Source of the DNA: Nectonema munidae
Lineage: Eukaryota; Nematomorpha; Nectonematoida; Nectonematidae
Length of the DNA: 64,000 bases
Assembly: GCA_030549495.1 (NCBI GenBank)
Contig: JAUIRK010000891.1
Location: 310,001 to 374,000 of the forward strand
Reading direction: 5' to 3'
Both the position numbers and the translations under genes were made by a program. Below, in pieces: positions 12,901-21,222 of this stretch. Within the stretch, counting starts at the first letter, position 1. Every line of letters starts with the position of its first letter. The notes beneath the pieces are model-generated. The model was given only the letters and a program-made list of their open reading frames with translations. It was not told the origin of the DNA and made no database searches.

Positions 12901-13026
12901 CGAATACCTTATACGATATAGAAAAGTAATGCGCGCATTTATATCACTGCCTCATCTTCATCCTTACGTCTTTGTTCTATTTTTAGCAAAGTGAACAAAC
13001 TCTGTTTAAACGTTAAAAATGAATAA
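824..13026 (+). CDS. ShK-module M12B zinc metalloprotease gene, 3' part (spliced; exon list in evidence)
   Basis: Predicted secreted zinc endopeptidase of the reprolysin/ADAM-like M12B clan. Core exons are 824-904, 5012-5092, 6096-6176, 6941-7015, 7341-7366, 7915-7963, 8242-8315, 8383-8445, 8504-8583, 8659-8696, 12099-12207, 12821-12925 and 12987-13026. All have AG/GT borders and matching phases and sum to 902 nt, which is two bases of a split codon plus 300 codons including the TAA. The N-terminal part is four modules with the pattern C-x6-C-x9-C-x3-C, each on one phase 1-1 exon. The C-terminal part is a short catalytic domain with the M12B lead-in GIAYKGGVC, the zinc motif HELTHLLGANHD and the Met-turn FLMSP, ending soon after a last Cys with no disintegrin domain. 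An AATAAA lies 50 bp past the stop. The first exon starts in phase 1, so the start codon and any signal peptide lie upstream. The intron between 8696 and 12099 contains transposon debris. The family is clear; the substrate is unknown. Confidence 0.78.
3072..3086 (+). CDS. candidate 15-nt micro-exon (linker)
   Basis: Fifteen bases lie between a tttttag acceptor and a gtaagt donor, phase 1-1, reading (G)EERIN-like residues. It would insert five residues between ShK-like modules without disturbing the frame. It is too short to prove by eye and is supported only by its splice sites and matching phase. Confidence 0.35.
3228..3406. repeat. long near-perfect hairpin (inverted repeat, about 54 bp arms)
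   Basis: Arm 3228-3282 is almost the exact reverse complement of arm 3353-3406, differing by about one indel and one or two substitutions, with a loop of about 70 bp. Each arm contains TATATCGTTGGCTCCC. It sits in an intron of the metalloprotease gene. It could be a small fold-back transposon or a locus making a long hairpin RNA. Confidence 0.8.
3600..4025 (+). repeat. minisatellite, about 28-30 bp unit
   Basis: Repeated copies of a unit like GGTTGGAGATGAATCATCG plus TAGTATACA run from about 3710 to 4025. A larger block beginning with taataactta and containing aatgaggtatatcaaatc is duplicated at about 3640 and 3778. A shorter degenerate copy lies near 3462. It is intronic, with no coding signal. 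Confidence 0.8.
4112..4123 (+). CDS. candidate 12-nt micro-exon, ETKP copy 1
   Basis: AGACCAAACCAG lies between a ttag acceptor and gtaaat, phase 1-1, reading (G)AG ACC AAA CCA = ETKP. The flanking intron sequence on both sides resembles that around 4671, so this is one half of a local duplication. No intact ShK-like exon follows it before the second copy. Confidence 0.35.
4671..4682 (+). CDS. candidate 12-nt micro-exon, ETKP copy 2
   Basis: AAACTAAACCAA lies between ttattag and gtaaat, phase 1-1, again reading ETKP. Its base changes against the copy at 4112 are synonymous (AGA CC to AAA CT type), which is weak support for coding use. The next strong exon is the ShK-like module at 5012. Confidence 0.4.
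5012..5092 (+). CDS. ShK-like module exon 2
   Basis: An 81-nt phase 1-1 exon between atacag and gtaatg, reading DANWCQSFKERCGSDDNVMT followed by NCKKMCS. It has the same length and the same C-x6-C-x9-C-x3-C spacing as exons 824 and 6096. Confidence 0.77.
5976..6034 (+). pseudogene. decayed ShK-like module exon
   Basis: Directly after a tttttttag acceptor the sequence can be aligned to the exon at 6096: it opens with the DP residues and keeps the GY and one of the Cys positions, but it no longer forms a usable module. It is best read as a fossil duplicate exon 120 bp upstream of its intact sister. Confidence 0.55.
6096..6176 (+). CDS. ShK-like module exon 3
   Basis: An 81-nt phase 1-1 exon between ttttag and gtaaaa, reading DPNWCKGYVNKCLSDANVLK followed by QCKNMCA. 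It keeps the same four-cysteine spacing as the other modules. Confidence 0.77.
6258..6269 (+). CDS. candidate 12-nt micro-exon (GAKE)
   Basis: GAGCAAAAGAAA lies between aatttag and gtaatt, phase 1-1, reading (G)GA GCA AAA GAA = GAKE. It starts only 81 bp after the end of the module exon at 6096-6176. The support is splice-site and phase agreement only. Confidence 0.33.
6941..7015 (+). CDS. ShK-like module exon 4
   Basis: A 75-nt phase 1-1 exon between tttatag and gtaagc, reading DQCKKPLANCLYSAVHLSSC followed by PNECT. It lacks the W before the first Cys and two residues of the N-terminal lead but keeps C-x6-C-x9-C-x3-C. It is the last module before the protease part. Confidence 0.72.
7341..7366 (+). 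CDS. linker exon between modules and protease
   Basis: A 26-nt exon between ctcttag and gtagag, phase 1 to 0, reading (K)SSYEQNLF. It is chosen because it is the only small open exon found that converts the phase 1 end of 6941-7015 to the phase 0 start of 7915. The donor is only fair. Confidence 0.45.
7915..7963 (+). CDS. metalloprotease exon, N-terminal edge of protease part
   Basis: A 49-nt exon between cttttcag and gtgaga, phase 0 to 1, reading PNIETNVDHCTACFQR. Only this frame is open. Its phase 1 end fits the exon at 8242. Confidence 0.55.
8242..8315 (+). CDS. metalloprotease catalytic-domain exon
   Basis: A 74-nt exon between tgtttag and gtaact, phase 1 to 0. It reads EMQTMEICLQIEGLDTDLVF followed by ATLNM, in the position of the first helix and strand of an M12B catalytic domain. 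Confidence 0.62.
8383..8445 (+). CDS. metalloprotease catalytic-domain exon
   Basis: A 63-nt phase 0-0 exon between tttcag and gtttgt, reading TKDIMNNNGYELRVKSVEPF and K. It is separated from the previous exon by a 67-bp intron. Confidence 0.65.
8504..8583 (+). CDS. metalloprotease catalytic-domain exon
   Basis: An 80-nt exon, phase 0 to 2, following a 58-bp intron that ends in tttgtag. It begins GQLYQDQFRYTIGRIKEKK and runs to ITLCAQR. The GTGATT donor is modest, but it is the one that gives phase 2, which the next exon needs. Confidence 0.55.
8659..8696 (+). CDS. metalloprotease exon leading into the zinc-site exon
   Basis: A 38-nt exon between tttttaag and gtttgt, phase 2 to 1, reading NIKRSEDSVPTL plus a split Gly. 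Joined to 12099 it gives TLGIAYKGGVC, the typical M12B segment ahead of the zinc helix. That junction supports the exon across a 3.4-kb intron. Confidence 0.6.
8697..9639. other. intron sequence, no recognised element
   Basis: The AT-rich start of the 3.4-kb intron. A short GC-richer patch near 9050-9130 shows no coding potential. No gene or named repeat was seen. Confidence 0.5.
9640..10040 (+). mobile_element. piggyBac transposase relic
   Basis: Broken frames read like the piggyBac core: VEPEVVLDLI, then FDNYFTRNKLMEKLSDFNLI, then VRFNRIQ, and farther on GDNGLV and LATN. FDNYFT is the strand holding the second catalytic Asp in this family. There are several frame slips and a stop, so it is dead. 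It lies in the sense orientation within the metalloprotease intron. Confidence 0.7.
10345..11520 (+). repeat. interspersed repeat family R1, copy 1
   Basis: Block-wise similarity to 27305-28390 in the same order: tgtcagtaaattaggt, the attttgctattcatt block, caaagcattctgatta, the aaaacatggtagatcttcc type block, and a final block reading FYTKST on the minus strand. This copy carries extra DNA, including a LINE-like tail near 11045. The class is unknown. Confidence 0.65.
11041..11150 (-). mobile_element. short 3' tail of a LINE inserted in repeat R1
   Basis: On the minus strand the sequence runs AATAAA-type AT-rich DNA into a (TTTC)n tail, like the (TTC)n tails that end the CR1-like copies at 41.4 and 62.0 kb. 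It is absent from the second R1 copy, so it inserted later. Too short to classify further. Confidence 0.4.
12099..12207 (+). CDS. metalloprotease exon with zinc-binding helix
   Basis: A 109-nt exon between aaaatag and gtaagt, phase 1 to 2. It reads GIAYKGGVCNPILALALVHL, then TSDEVSSYTTAHELTHL. HELTH supplies the first two zinc-binding His and the catalytic Glu of the M12B HExxHxxGxxH motif. Confidence 0.88.
12821..12925 (+). CDS. metalloprotease exon with third His and Met-turn
   Basis: A 105-nt exon between ttttaag and gtaatg, phase 2 to 2. It reads LGANHDNGGGFLMSP, then FYSSSNKAIFSPNTLYDIE. NHD completes the zinc site and LMSP is the Met-turn; FSP...DIE matches the end of M12B catalytic domains. 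A TAA directly at the donor would give a shorter read-through form. Confidence 0.87.
12987..13026 (+). CDS. metalloprotease terminal exon
   Basis: A 40-nt last exon after a 61-bp intron with a strong ttctatttttag acceptor, phase 2 in. It reads NKVNKLCLNVKNE and stop. The Cys fits the conserved Cys that closes the catalytic domain. No disintegrin or Cys-rich region follows. Confidence 0.72.
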
Positions 13027-13075
13027 GCGAAATCAGCCAGTTTCTCTTCAACAAGATGATTCAATTTTTCTTTTC

Positions 13076-13081
13076 AATAAA
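13076..13081 (+). terminator. poly(A) signal AATAAA of the metalloprotease gene
   Basis: AATAAA lies 50 bp beyond the TAA at 13024-13026 and is followed by a T-rich stretch, as expected for a cleavage and polyadenylation site. Confidence 0.6.
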
Positions 13082-13089
13082 ATTTTTTT

Positions 13090-14850
13090 CCTCAAATTTC
13101 TAATTTGTTAAAAAAAACTTTGCATAATTCAAAGTATAAATATGTAAAAATCTGAACATCATAATAAATAAATGTATTTTTCATCGAGACGAAAACAATT
13201 TTTCTTCATTGTTCGTATACTTAACTAAGAGAGTTGAAAACAAGTAATAGCCAAATGTAAGGATAAGAAACAAAAAAACACGATCTAGTTGGTTAACATA
13301 ATATAAATTTTTCCGGCTGATAAGATTTTCGATAATAATTAAACTAATTTTTTAAAGCAATCACGATACAAACATACTTCCTCCATAGATGTTCTTTCGC
13401 TTAATAATTTATGTTACTTCTATGATTTTTTTACTTTCTTAAAGAGAAATTTTGCAATTTTTATTGTTTCATGTCTTTAATCTATAAAAACTAGACATTT
13501 TTAACTCGATAAATTTTTCTTAAAGCCTCTAAAATAAAACTAATCTTATAAATTTATTTTATGCCCAAAATAGTAAAAAATAGACATATTTAATTAAAAA
13601 TTCACCGAATAAGCCAAAGAATCCTAGTGTAAAAGAAATACCATTAATTTTCCATATTTTTAGAATGAAAAGAATGAGAAAATAACGCTTACGACAATAA
13701 CAAAAATTGTGTTTAAAGAGTAATCTATAAAACAATGAAAACTACTTCAAACATTTTTACTAATTTTAAGAGAGCTAAATATTTGACAAGTTTAACGTTA
13801 TTGAAAGATTGAGGTAAATAACACCTAAAATTAATCAGTGAAATCGCGAAGACATTTGAAGAAGAGTGAAAATGAAAATCAATCAATTAAAAGCTAGGTT
13901 GTCTTATCGATTTTCATGCATGGACACCTTGTAAATTATAATTGTGAGAACCAGCTAATCTTGGCTTACTTCTTTATCACAGAGAATTTTTCTTCTTACA
14001 ATAAAATTAATACATGGAAATGATTGGTGGAAAATATAAAAATTAGTTTGAATGAATATTAATGATTTCTAAATTTGCAAAAAATGAGACAAGAAAATAT
14101 AATCAAGAATCACGCGAATTTAATATTGTCTTAGCCGTCGAATTGAGTAATGAACAAAGAAAGTAGAAAATGTTGAAATATTATAAAATGAATAAATATT
14201 TGGCAATTTAGAAAGTGATAACTGATACGATGAATTTAGTTATATATTTTACTAAAATCTTCTGATCAATTGTTTCTTATAGGTTATATTAAGCACGATA
14301 ATGCTCTTGTCCTAATAAAAGCCAGAAAGAGAAACACTGGACTTGATAATGGGAAGTTGTTACATCGTTTTGTCAAGACATGCAAAAGCAAAGAGCCTTA
14401 TTTGCACGGTAATCGGAAAAAGGCGTCCACTTTCCTTTCAATGTATGTGCAGTCAGCCATGCACAAGCTGTGTAATTTTTCTTGTTGTTACTTGCTGTAT
14501 ATTGCTATTGTTACTGGTATTGCATTAGGTGTTAATACGTTTGAAAGTCAACCTCACATATCTTAGTGGAATTCAGTGTATCCATATTCACAGAGAAAAT
14601 TTTATTTTAAAATGGTTGTTTTTATTGACAGTTTTTCTTACTATTTGAAAAGAAAAACATATTTTGTTTTTTTAAATGTAATTAGGGAATTAGATTATTT
14701 TTCTTAATTATAATGTATTTTTTAATGTATATTGAAAATTATATAACTTTTTCTTAGATGATTCGACTGAAACATGTTTGCACAATGAACTGTGCAAAAA
14801 AATGTTTTTGGAGAATTATATATAAAGTAAATGAAAATGAATTTAAAAGT
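13090..14850. other. intergenic, no gene supported
   Basis: AT-rich sequence. An open stretch at 14270-14566 with a hydrophobic tail (YLLYIAIVTGIALGV) is preceded by a ttatag acceptor but joins to no neighbour in phase. It shares a 17-bp inverted match with 15636-15652 and may be transposon debris. Confidence 0.4.
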
Positions 14851-14859
14851 ATAAAAAAA

Positions 14860-15417
14860 AATACGTAGAACATTATCACGAGCCAACAGAGACAAAAACG
14901 CTTATAATGGAAAAAATTAAAAATGAGGCTAAATTATCGTGCTACAGCCCAACAAGTTTACTTTACAAGTATTGTATAATTTTTTACTGTATGTATAAGT
15001 TTTTGTAATCAATTAATATTTGGAACAGAAATAACATGTCTGTTTTAAATGAAGTTAGATCAACTCTACCAAAACCAGAAAGCATAAAAAGATTGATAAG
15101 GAATTATGAACAAAGACCAAAACCTTCAAAGAATATAAATTTTGAAATTCCAGAACATTTCAAAGAAATTAATGACTGTAAATTTTTTCAATTCATGAAT
15201 AAAAGAGCTCTTATGTTTGCAGGACCAGTTTTAAGGTTAATAATTATTTTTTTTATCAATTATTATTATATATAAGATCATTTTTTTATTTTTGTTTTAA
15301 GATATATTATGATGATGACGTTTAGCAAAGAGATTTTTGTTGACGGTAGTTTTAAAAAATGCCCGAACAACTTTTATCAGATTTTCACAATACATTATAA
15401 AAATAAGATATTATAAT
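14860..15417 (+). mobile_element. Mutator-like (MULE/FLYWCH-associated) transposase relic
   Basis: Frames read like animal MULE transposases: an HYHEP segment, then NEVRSTLPKPESIKRLIRNY, then NFEIPEHF and ALMFAGP, and after a short AT-rich interruption EIFVDGSFKKCPNNFYQIFT. FVDGTFK...FYQ(L/I)FTIH is the signature of this family's first catalytic Asp. Only the N-terminal half is present, with stops. Confidence 0.7.
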
Positions 15418-15730
15418 TTAGTAAATAAATAAATTACTTTTTTTTATTTAATTCAAATTTTTTGTCAAATTTTATATTCTATCAAAATTATTAGCTTTAA
15501 TCATTTAATTTGCATTGTTCATATAATATATATAAAATATGCATAACTATTCACAAACGTATATTTTTATATTCACACATCTATTCTTAAACACATATTC
15601 ACGCTTCTCGCAATGTATGGTTGACTGTACAAAGCAAAGTGGACGCCTTTTTACAATGGACGCCTTATTCATAGAACCAACCCATTTGCACAGTGTGAAT
15701 TTCCTCAATCGACATTTTTCTATACTGCAG

Positions 15731-15895
15731 TGCCCCCCCCCCCCCCCCCAAATACCTTTTCTGCCCCCCCCCCCCCCCCCAAATACCAAATATTTTTACT
15801 ACTTAATTAAAGTTCTTATTTTATTTCCAATATCCTTGCCCCCTAAATTCCTTGCATGCCCCCTCCAACTTCCATTTTTGGCTACGCCACTGACT
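15731..15895 (-). repeat. poly(C) tracts beside a probable DNA-transposon end
   Basis: Two runs of about 17-18 C lie at about 15732-15749 and 15763-15780. From 15895 leftward the minus strand reads AGTGGCGTAGCCAAAAATGG, then a G-rich stretch. Such ends are common on small non-autonomous DNA transposons. The partner end was not found. Confidence 0.45.
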
Positions 15896-16239
15896 TTATC
15901 TACAAAAGTATGAATACTTAAAATTAATTGAAAAGTGAAATTTGGAAGATAGTATATAAAACGAAAAAAAAACTAAATTTATTGAAAAAGAATTTTCAAA
16001 TATTTTCGAACACGACTGTGTCCTTTTTCAAGAGGAGTAAAACTAAATGAAGAAGTCGAAGTCTTCGTCTTCCATTAGGAGTTCTTTTATATACACAATT
16101 ATATAGTACAAATGAATCACCCAACTTGCATTTTTTCTATTATGTATAGGATATATATATTTATAGAATATTGTAGTAAATTGTATTCATTTATTTATAT
16201 GTAAATATATGTTGATGAAGTTTAAAGGGTGTGACACAA

Positions 16240-19200
16240 GAAAAAGGAAATCTAGGGATAAAATTTAAGTTAAACTGTTGTAGGAGGGATACCTTTGCAA
16301 GCGTAACAGTTGAGAATGGTACATGAAACATTTTCATAGTAACTTAAGTAAGAACTTTTGATCCATTTTTTAAATAATGTGAAAGTAGAATAATAATAAT
16401 AAGGGTCAGTACTGTTGCAGTTGAAACAAAGGGACAATTTGTAAGAAATTGATTGTCTAGATTTTGAACATTTGTAATAAGGCAGAATCATTGTTATAGG
16501 ATGTCGAGATGTTTGATTTTTTCCAATATTTTCGGAAATGAATTCATTGAAAGGACTTGGAAGAAGAAAATTTAAGAATTTTTTAGAGGAATAGAGCAAC
16601 CTCCATATGATATATATCTTTAAATTTCAATATTTAGTTAGATACAAAAAGAGGATTAGTAAGAGAATGTTTTTCCACCCAAATATCAGTCTTAGCACTT
16701 TCTTTTGTAGACGATAAAAAGTTAGTCTGACCTCAATTAAACATATTGTATGTAGTGTGGGGCAAAAACAAAGTCTTATAGAGAGTTAACATTATTTTTG
16801 TAGGTAAAATATTTTTAGTAATTTTTAAAGATGCAGTATTATAAGCAAAGAAACAGAAACAGAAGAAATATGATTATTCCAAGACAAATTATGATTTATG
16901 ATTAATCCCAAAAGATTAAAATTTAAAACTTTTTTGAATCCGATTCCATTTAAGAAGTCATTAATTTTTTTAATATCGAACTTCTACGAGAAAACCATAC
17001 TGAATATACAATTAATTATGGTATTAATAAAATAAGCATGAAAGAGTTAAGTCGAATATGATCTTCTCAAGCCAAATTGATAACAAGAAAAAAGGTTGTT
17101 CAGACGGAAACAAGTATTGATTTGTGCATGTAATTCAAAAATATTGGAGATGCAACTAATTATAATCATTGGTCTATAATTATTATTTATCGGAGTAATT
17201 CTGTTTTCAAGATATTCATTTTCAAACAGGAATTAAAGGCCACCATTAAAATAGGCGAAATAAAATTTTGGATACATTTTAGATCAGACATTGAAAGCCC
17301 ATAAATATCTACGCTTCGAATTTTTTATATTAATGGCCAAAAGTACATCATTCAAAGAGATTTCATGAAAAGAAAATAACTTTGTCTCTTGTTTTAAAGA
17401 CTCTACACAAAATAAATGATCAGATTCTGTGGCGAAGTTGTTAGAAAAATGATCCCCAAAAATAGTACACAAAGTTTTTTGGTAGTTAATTTCTTAACGC
17501 TTATAGATAAAGCCTCAAAATTTTTATTTTGAGGTTTTATGATTGTGTTAATTATTTTCCAAGTGCTCTTGCTATCCTTAAAATCAATTAATAAATTTTC
17601 ATAGTATTTCCTTTTTAAAGACTTAACCCGATATTTTACCCTATATCTAAGATCCTCAAACTTCTCTCTATTATCATCTCTTCTCAAGTTTTTCTACTTA
17701 TGATGTCATTTATTCCTCAATTTGATGAGATTCAAAAGTTCTACAGTCACCCAAGCTTCTTTTTTCTAACTGAAAAGGGATTTAGTGAAATGAACTGTTT
17801 TTTAGCTAAATTTTTGAAATCCACAAGTTTAGTATTTAAATGCTCTAAAAGGGTTGATGGATTGTGTTCTAAAGAGAGAGATAAATTTAGCCAATCATAT
17901 TTGGCAACAAAATTTAAAAATTTGCTTCTATTATAATAGGATCCATTGTTATATTTCACAGATATATGATGGTTCAATGAGAGATGGATCGGAAAATGAT
18001 TTGATAAAGGAATGATTATTTACGTAAGATTTGTACTCATAGTGGAATAAAAATGTTGTCCAAGAGTGTGGAACTAGAGGGTCGAGTATGAGTGGTAATT
18101 GTAGGGAAGTATGCATTTAAAAGTTGGCAGCACAACTACGATTTTTGAAATTTAAAGATTAAATTTAAAATCCCCGAATGGAAAAGTTTGACCATTTAAT
18201 GATAGGTTTTTCAAATATTCATCGAGTTGAGTGTTAAATGATTCAATTTCTTCACGATTATTAGACGGTAGACGATAGAAATTATGTAAATTTATTGGAG
18301 AACTACCGAAAGTAATTTCTAGACAAACGAACTCACAAAGTTTATCAAATGTGCCAGCTCTAACTTTCTAGTGATTGATGAATAAAAAAAATATGACCCC
18401 CATGCTTAGAAATAATCCTCCGAGATGATACTGAGGTAAAAAAGTCAAGTGAAAAAAACTACTGTCAAATTCAGTTAACCATGTCTCTTGTAAAGATAAC
18501 ACTGAAACTGGATATTTTAAACGTGGATTCAATTCAATATGGATTTTAGAGATTCGATATTCAGAGATAGTATATTAAGATCGTAACTATTGTCGATTTT
18601 CTCAAGTGGTAACGAAAGACTTGATTTAATATTTATATCTAATCCAAATATATTGAAAGAAAACGAATCAGATAAGTTTTTATTATTTAAATTCGATTCA
18701 TTTGTCATCATAAACAGTGCATTTTTTAATAAAATTTATTTCTCTCTGAACAAATTTACAATGATTACTCATGGCAAGTGATTTAATTCAGAAGAACCAT
18801 CATTAAAACAGTTTATGCATTTAAACTCAGTTAAATTTTTGGTATCACAATTAGATCCATTGTGGGTTAAAGAACAAAATCTACAGACAATCGAATTTAT
18901 ACACTTAGAAGCGACATGTCCCACCATACAACAGTTTCAACAATATTTGTACATGTAATAAGAAAAAACTCTACACTGGTAAAATTTCAAGAACAACCTA
19001 AAATTCCCTTTACATAAGTACTGATAAATAGATGAAGAAATTTTAAATACCGCAAGTTTTAGATTAGGATTTTTGCTGGCTTTGAAAAGAGGTGTTCAAA
19101 CATTGCGCCTTCTTTGAGTAAAAAATCCAGGCCATCATTTTTTAAAACAATTGATGATATAATGGAATCATCTTCAAGATTAGAAGAAACTAAAATAGAT

Positions 19201-19870
19201 ATTTTAGTAAAAACTCTTGTCTGGTTGATCAATTTCACATTATTGGATTCAAGAATAACTTTAGCCTTCTCCTTTCCTGATCTGTCTGGAAATTTCAAGG
19301 CGATTGAATTTTAAAATGTAAAACTTTTTTAATTGGAACAGAGCTGAGAGTTCTATCCATGTTGTCTGAAACTTCTTTTCTATTTAGATATTTAATGGAA
19401 ATTAAAACTTCGTGATGGTTTTTAACAATGTCTGAGTATAAATGTTTTTCTTCGATTTCAGTTCCTTTGTATTCATACAAGAACTTTTTGACAATTTTTT
19501 AACCGCTCACTTTATTTCATTTAAAATCTCTTTATAATGTGATCCAGAATAATCTTTAGATTGTGTTTGGATATTTGAGTTAATATCTTTTAGAATTTGA
19601 GTAATTTTACAAAATTGCTTGCTGGAAAGAGAACTAGAATTTTTAGTCGCATTTGAGTGCTCTTCCAAACACGATTTACAAGACCATCGTAGGCCCATGG
19701 AAATTTTTTTATCAATCATCTCATTAAAACTGTCGTCTAAACTCTCGCAGTTGCAACAAAATCAAAGAAAATAAAACATTGGGCCATATCTTTACAGGAA
19801 GCATTATTACAAGAAGAACAAGACCAGGAACTATCTATATTCTTGCTTTTCATTCAGAACAAATATAATA
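16240..19870 (-). mobile_element. CR1-like LINE copy A, decayed
   Basis: Minus strand. The first frame opens near 19850 with a PHD-like pattern (WSCSSCNNASCKDM...WSCKSCLE). A CCHC knuckle with GHVASKC lies near 18900. A second frame opens with NILSLNIESLKSILN (endonuclease start) at about 18700. The EN-RT linker (LKRKYYENLLIDFKDSKSTW) lies at about 17600, and weak RT and C-terminal remnants extend to 16270. A PHD finger in ORF1 is known for CR1-like LINEs. Many stops; dead. It lies just beyond the 3' end of the TRP gene. Confidence 0.75.
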
Positions 19871-20940
19871 GAATTTAAATTAAGTTTATATTTTTAGCTA
19901 GATATGAGGATAAAAAGCAAAATAGAGTAATTCAGATTTTTACCAAAAAGAAGACGCCATTTTAAAAATTGTATGTAACAAACACATAAAAAATGGTGTT
20001 TATTGTCCATTATTCATCAAAGAAATGCTTCATCGTATGGCACTTTCATCCTTTGTGCTCTACGAGTGTAATTTTTGTACCTAATATGTCAATTTTACTG
20101 AATCTATTGATGTGATACCACAAGATTCACAAGCTTTCTGTGAAAATCCTTTAATTAAACTTGGCCAATACTCATAAGCTCTTAATTGAAACGGTTTCTT
20201 TATAATAGACCAAACAGAGATTATTCGCCACATATTTGCAAAATACATTTGATCTTTCTAACTATTTTCATGAATAAATGGACTACTTAATTCTATTTTC
20301 AATGGTATTAATGTCACATTTCCAAAAATTATTTTCAAACTGGTTTTCTTTTTGAGTACCCTTATATAAGCCTATAAAAATGTACCCTCCTCTCCTTCTC
20401 CTCTCACCTAGTCTTCTTCCCCGCTATGGCATTCTGTAATATATATGCATGTCCAACTTTAAGAAATAAATAGTATTATAACTAAAATAAATTTTACAAA
20501 AAAGGTAATAATATTTTATTAATTAAGAATAATACAGAAAAATTTGTTTCCCTCATTTTTGAGTCGTTTACGTAAAAAATATTCCATTTAAGCTTGATGT
20601 GATCATATATTTCTGACTCTAACATAAAGATGTGTCATTAATTGTGTGTCGAAAAACTTTATGAATGTGAAAGTATATATTATAATATATCTTTTTGTTA
20701 TATAATATGTAAACAGAAAAGTAAAGAAAGTTAATAATCAGTGTATTGATTTTCGTGCAAAAGTACATGATTCTATTAGACATAAAAAAAAAGTAAAAAA
20801 TTTGTGAGATTGCGCGTAAATTTAGTTGAAACCGAAGAACTAAAAGATTTCAGAATAAAACGGAGCAAGCCATTTTAAAACTAAATAATGAGATTCGAGT
20901 ATTCCTTTGTTTGTGATAACGTGAGAATTCTCGTTGACAC
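19871..20940. other. no gene recognised
   Basis: A stretch near 20080-20400 reads weakly on the minus strand (MWRIISVWSIIKKPFQLRAY) and is somewhat less AT-rich. It was not assigned to a family. The rest is AT-rich. Confidence 0.4.
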
Positions 20941-20946
20941 TTTATT
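20941..20946 (-). terminator. poly(A) signal AATAAA of the TRP gene
   Basis: The minus strand reads AATAAA about 83 bp past the TAA at 21029-21031. Distance and strand fit the end of the channel gene. Confidence 0.6.
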
Positions 20947-21028
20947 AGCGAATAAGAAGGGATTCAATCATCAATACATTGTAGTAATGACCTATGAAAA
21001 TGGGTGTATTTGATGTATGTTAAATCAT

Positions 21029-21222
21029 TTAAGCAGAGAAGTTAATTAGTACTTTTAGAGTATTTTTATCATCATCTTGGCTTTCTTCCGTGTCTTCTTT
21101 TGCATCAGCTTCACTAACTTGCATCTTACTTTGGTCAAGAATCAAGGTTTTCAATTCCATGATGTCTTGCTTCAATTTATCATTGCTCTGCTTAAGAGTA
21201 AGCATCATATTTTCACTATTGT
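21029..21222 (-). CDS. TRPC channel exon 13 (coiled coil, stop)
   Basis: 194 nt, phase 1 in, acceptor attaaccag. Reads [20 protein letters not shown], then [20 protein letters not shown], an amphipathic heptad-like helix, then an acidic tail ([11 protein letters not shown]) and VLINFSA stop. TRPC C-termini carry an assembly coiled coil. Confidence 0.82.

Noticed and set aside
14270-14566. Open frame with a hydrophobic tail, considered as the metalloprotease last exon
   Set aside because: Its acceptor is in the wrong phase for the 12821 exon, while the exon at 12987-13026 fits in phase, ends with the expected Cys and is followed by AATAAA.
15539-15913. Proline/glycine-rich frames on both strands
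   Set aside because: They are translations of the poly(C) tracts and a transposon end.
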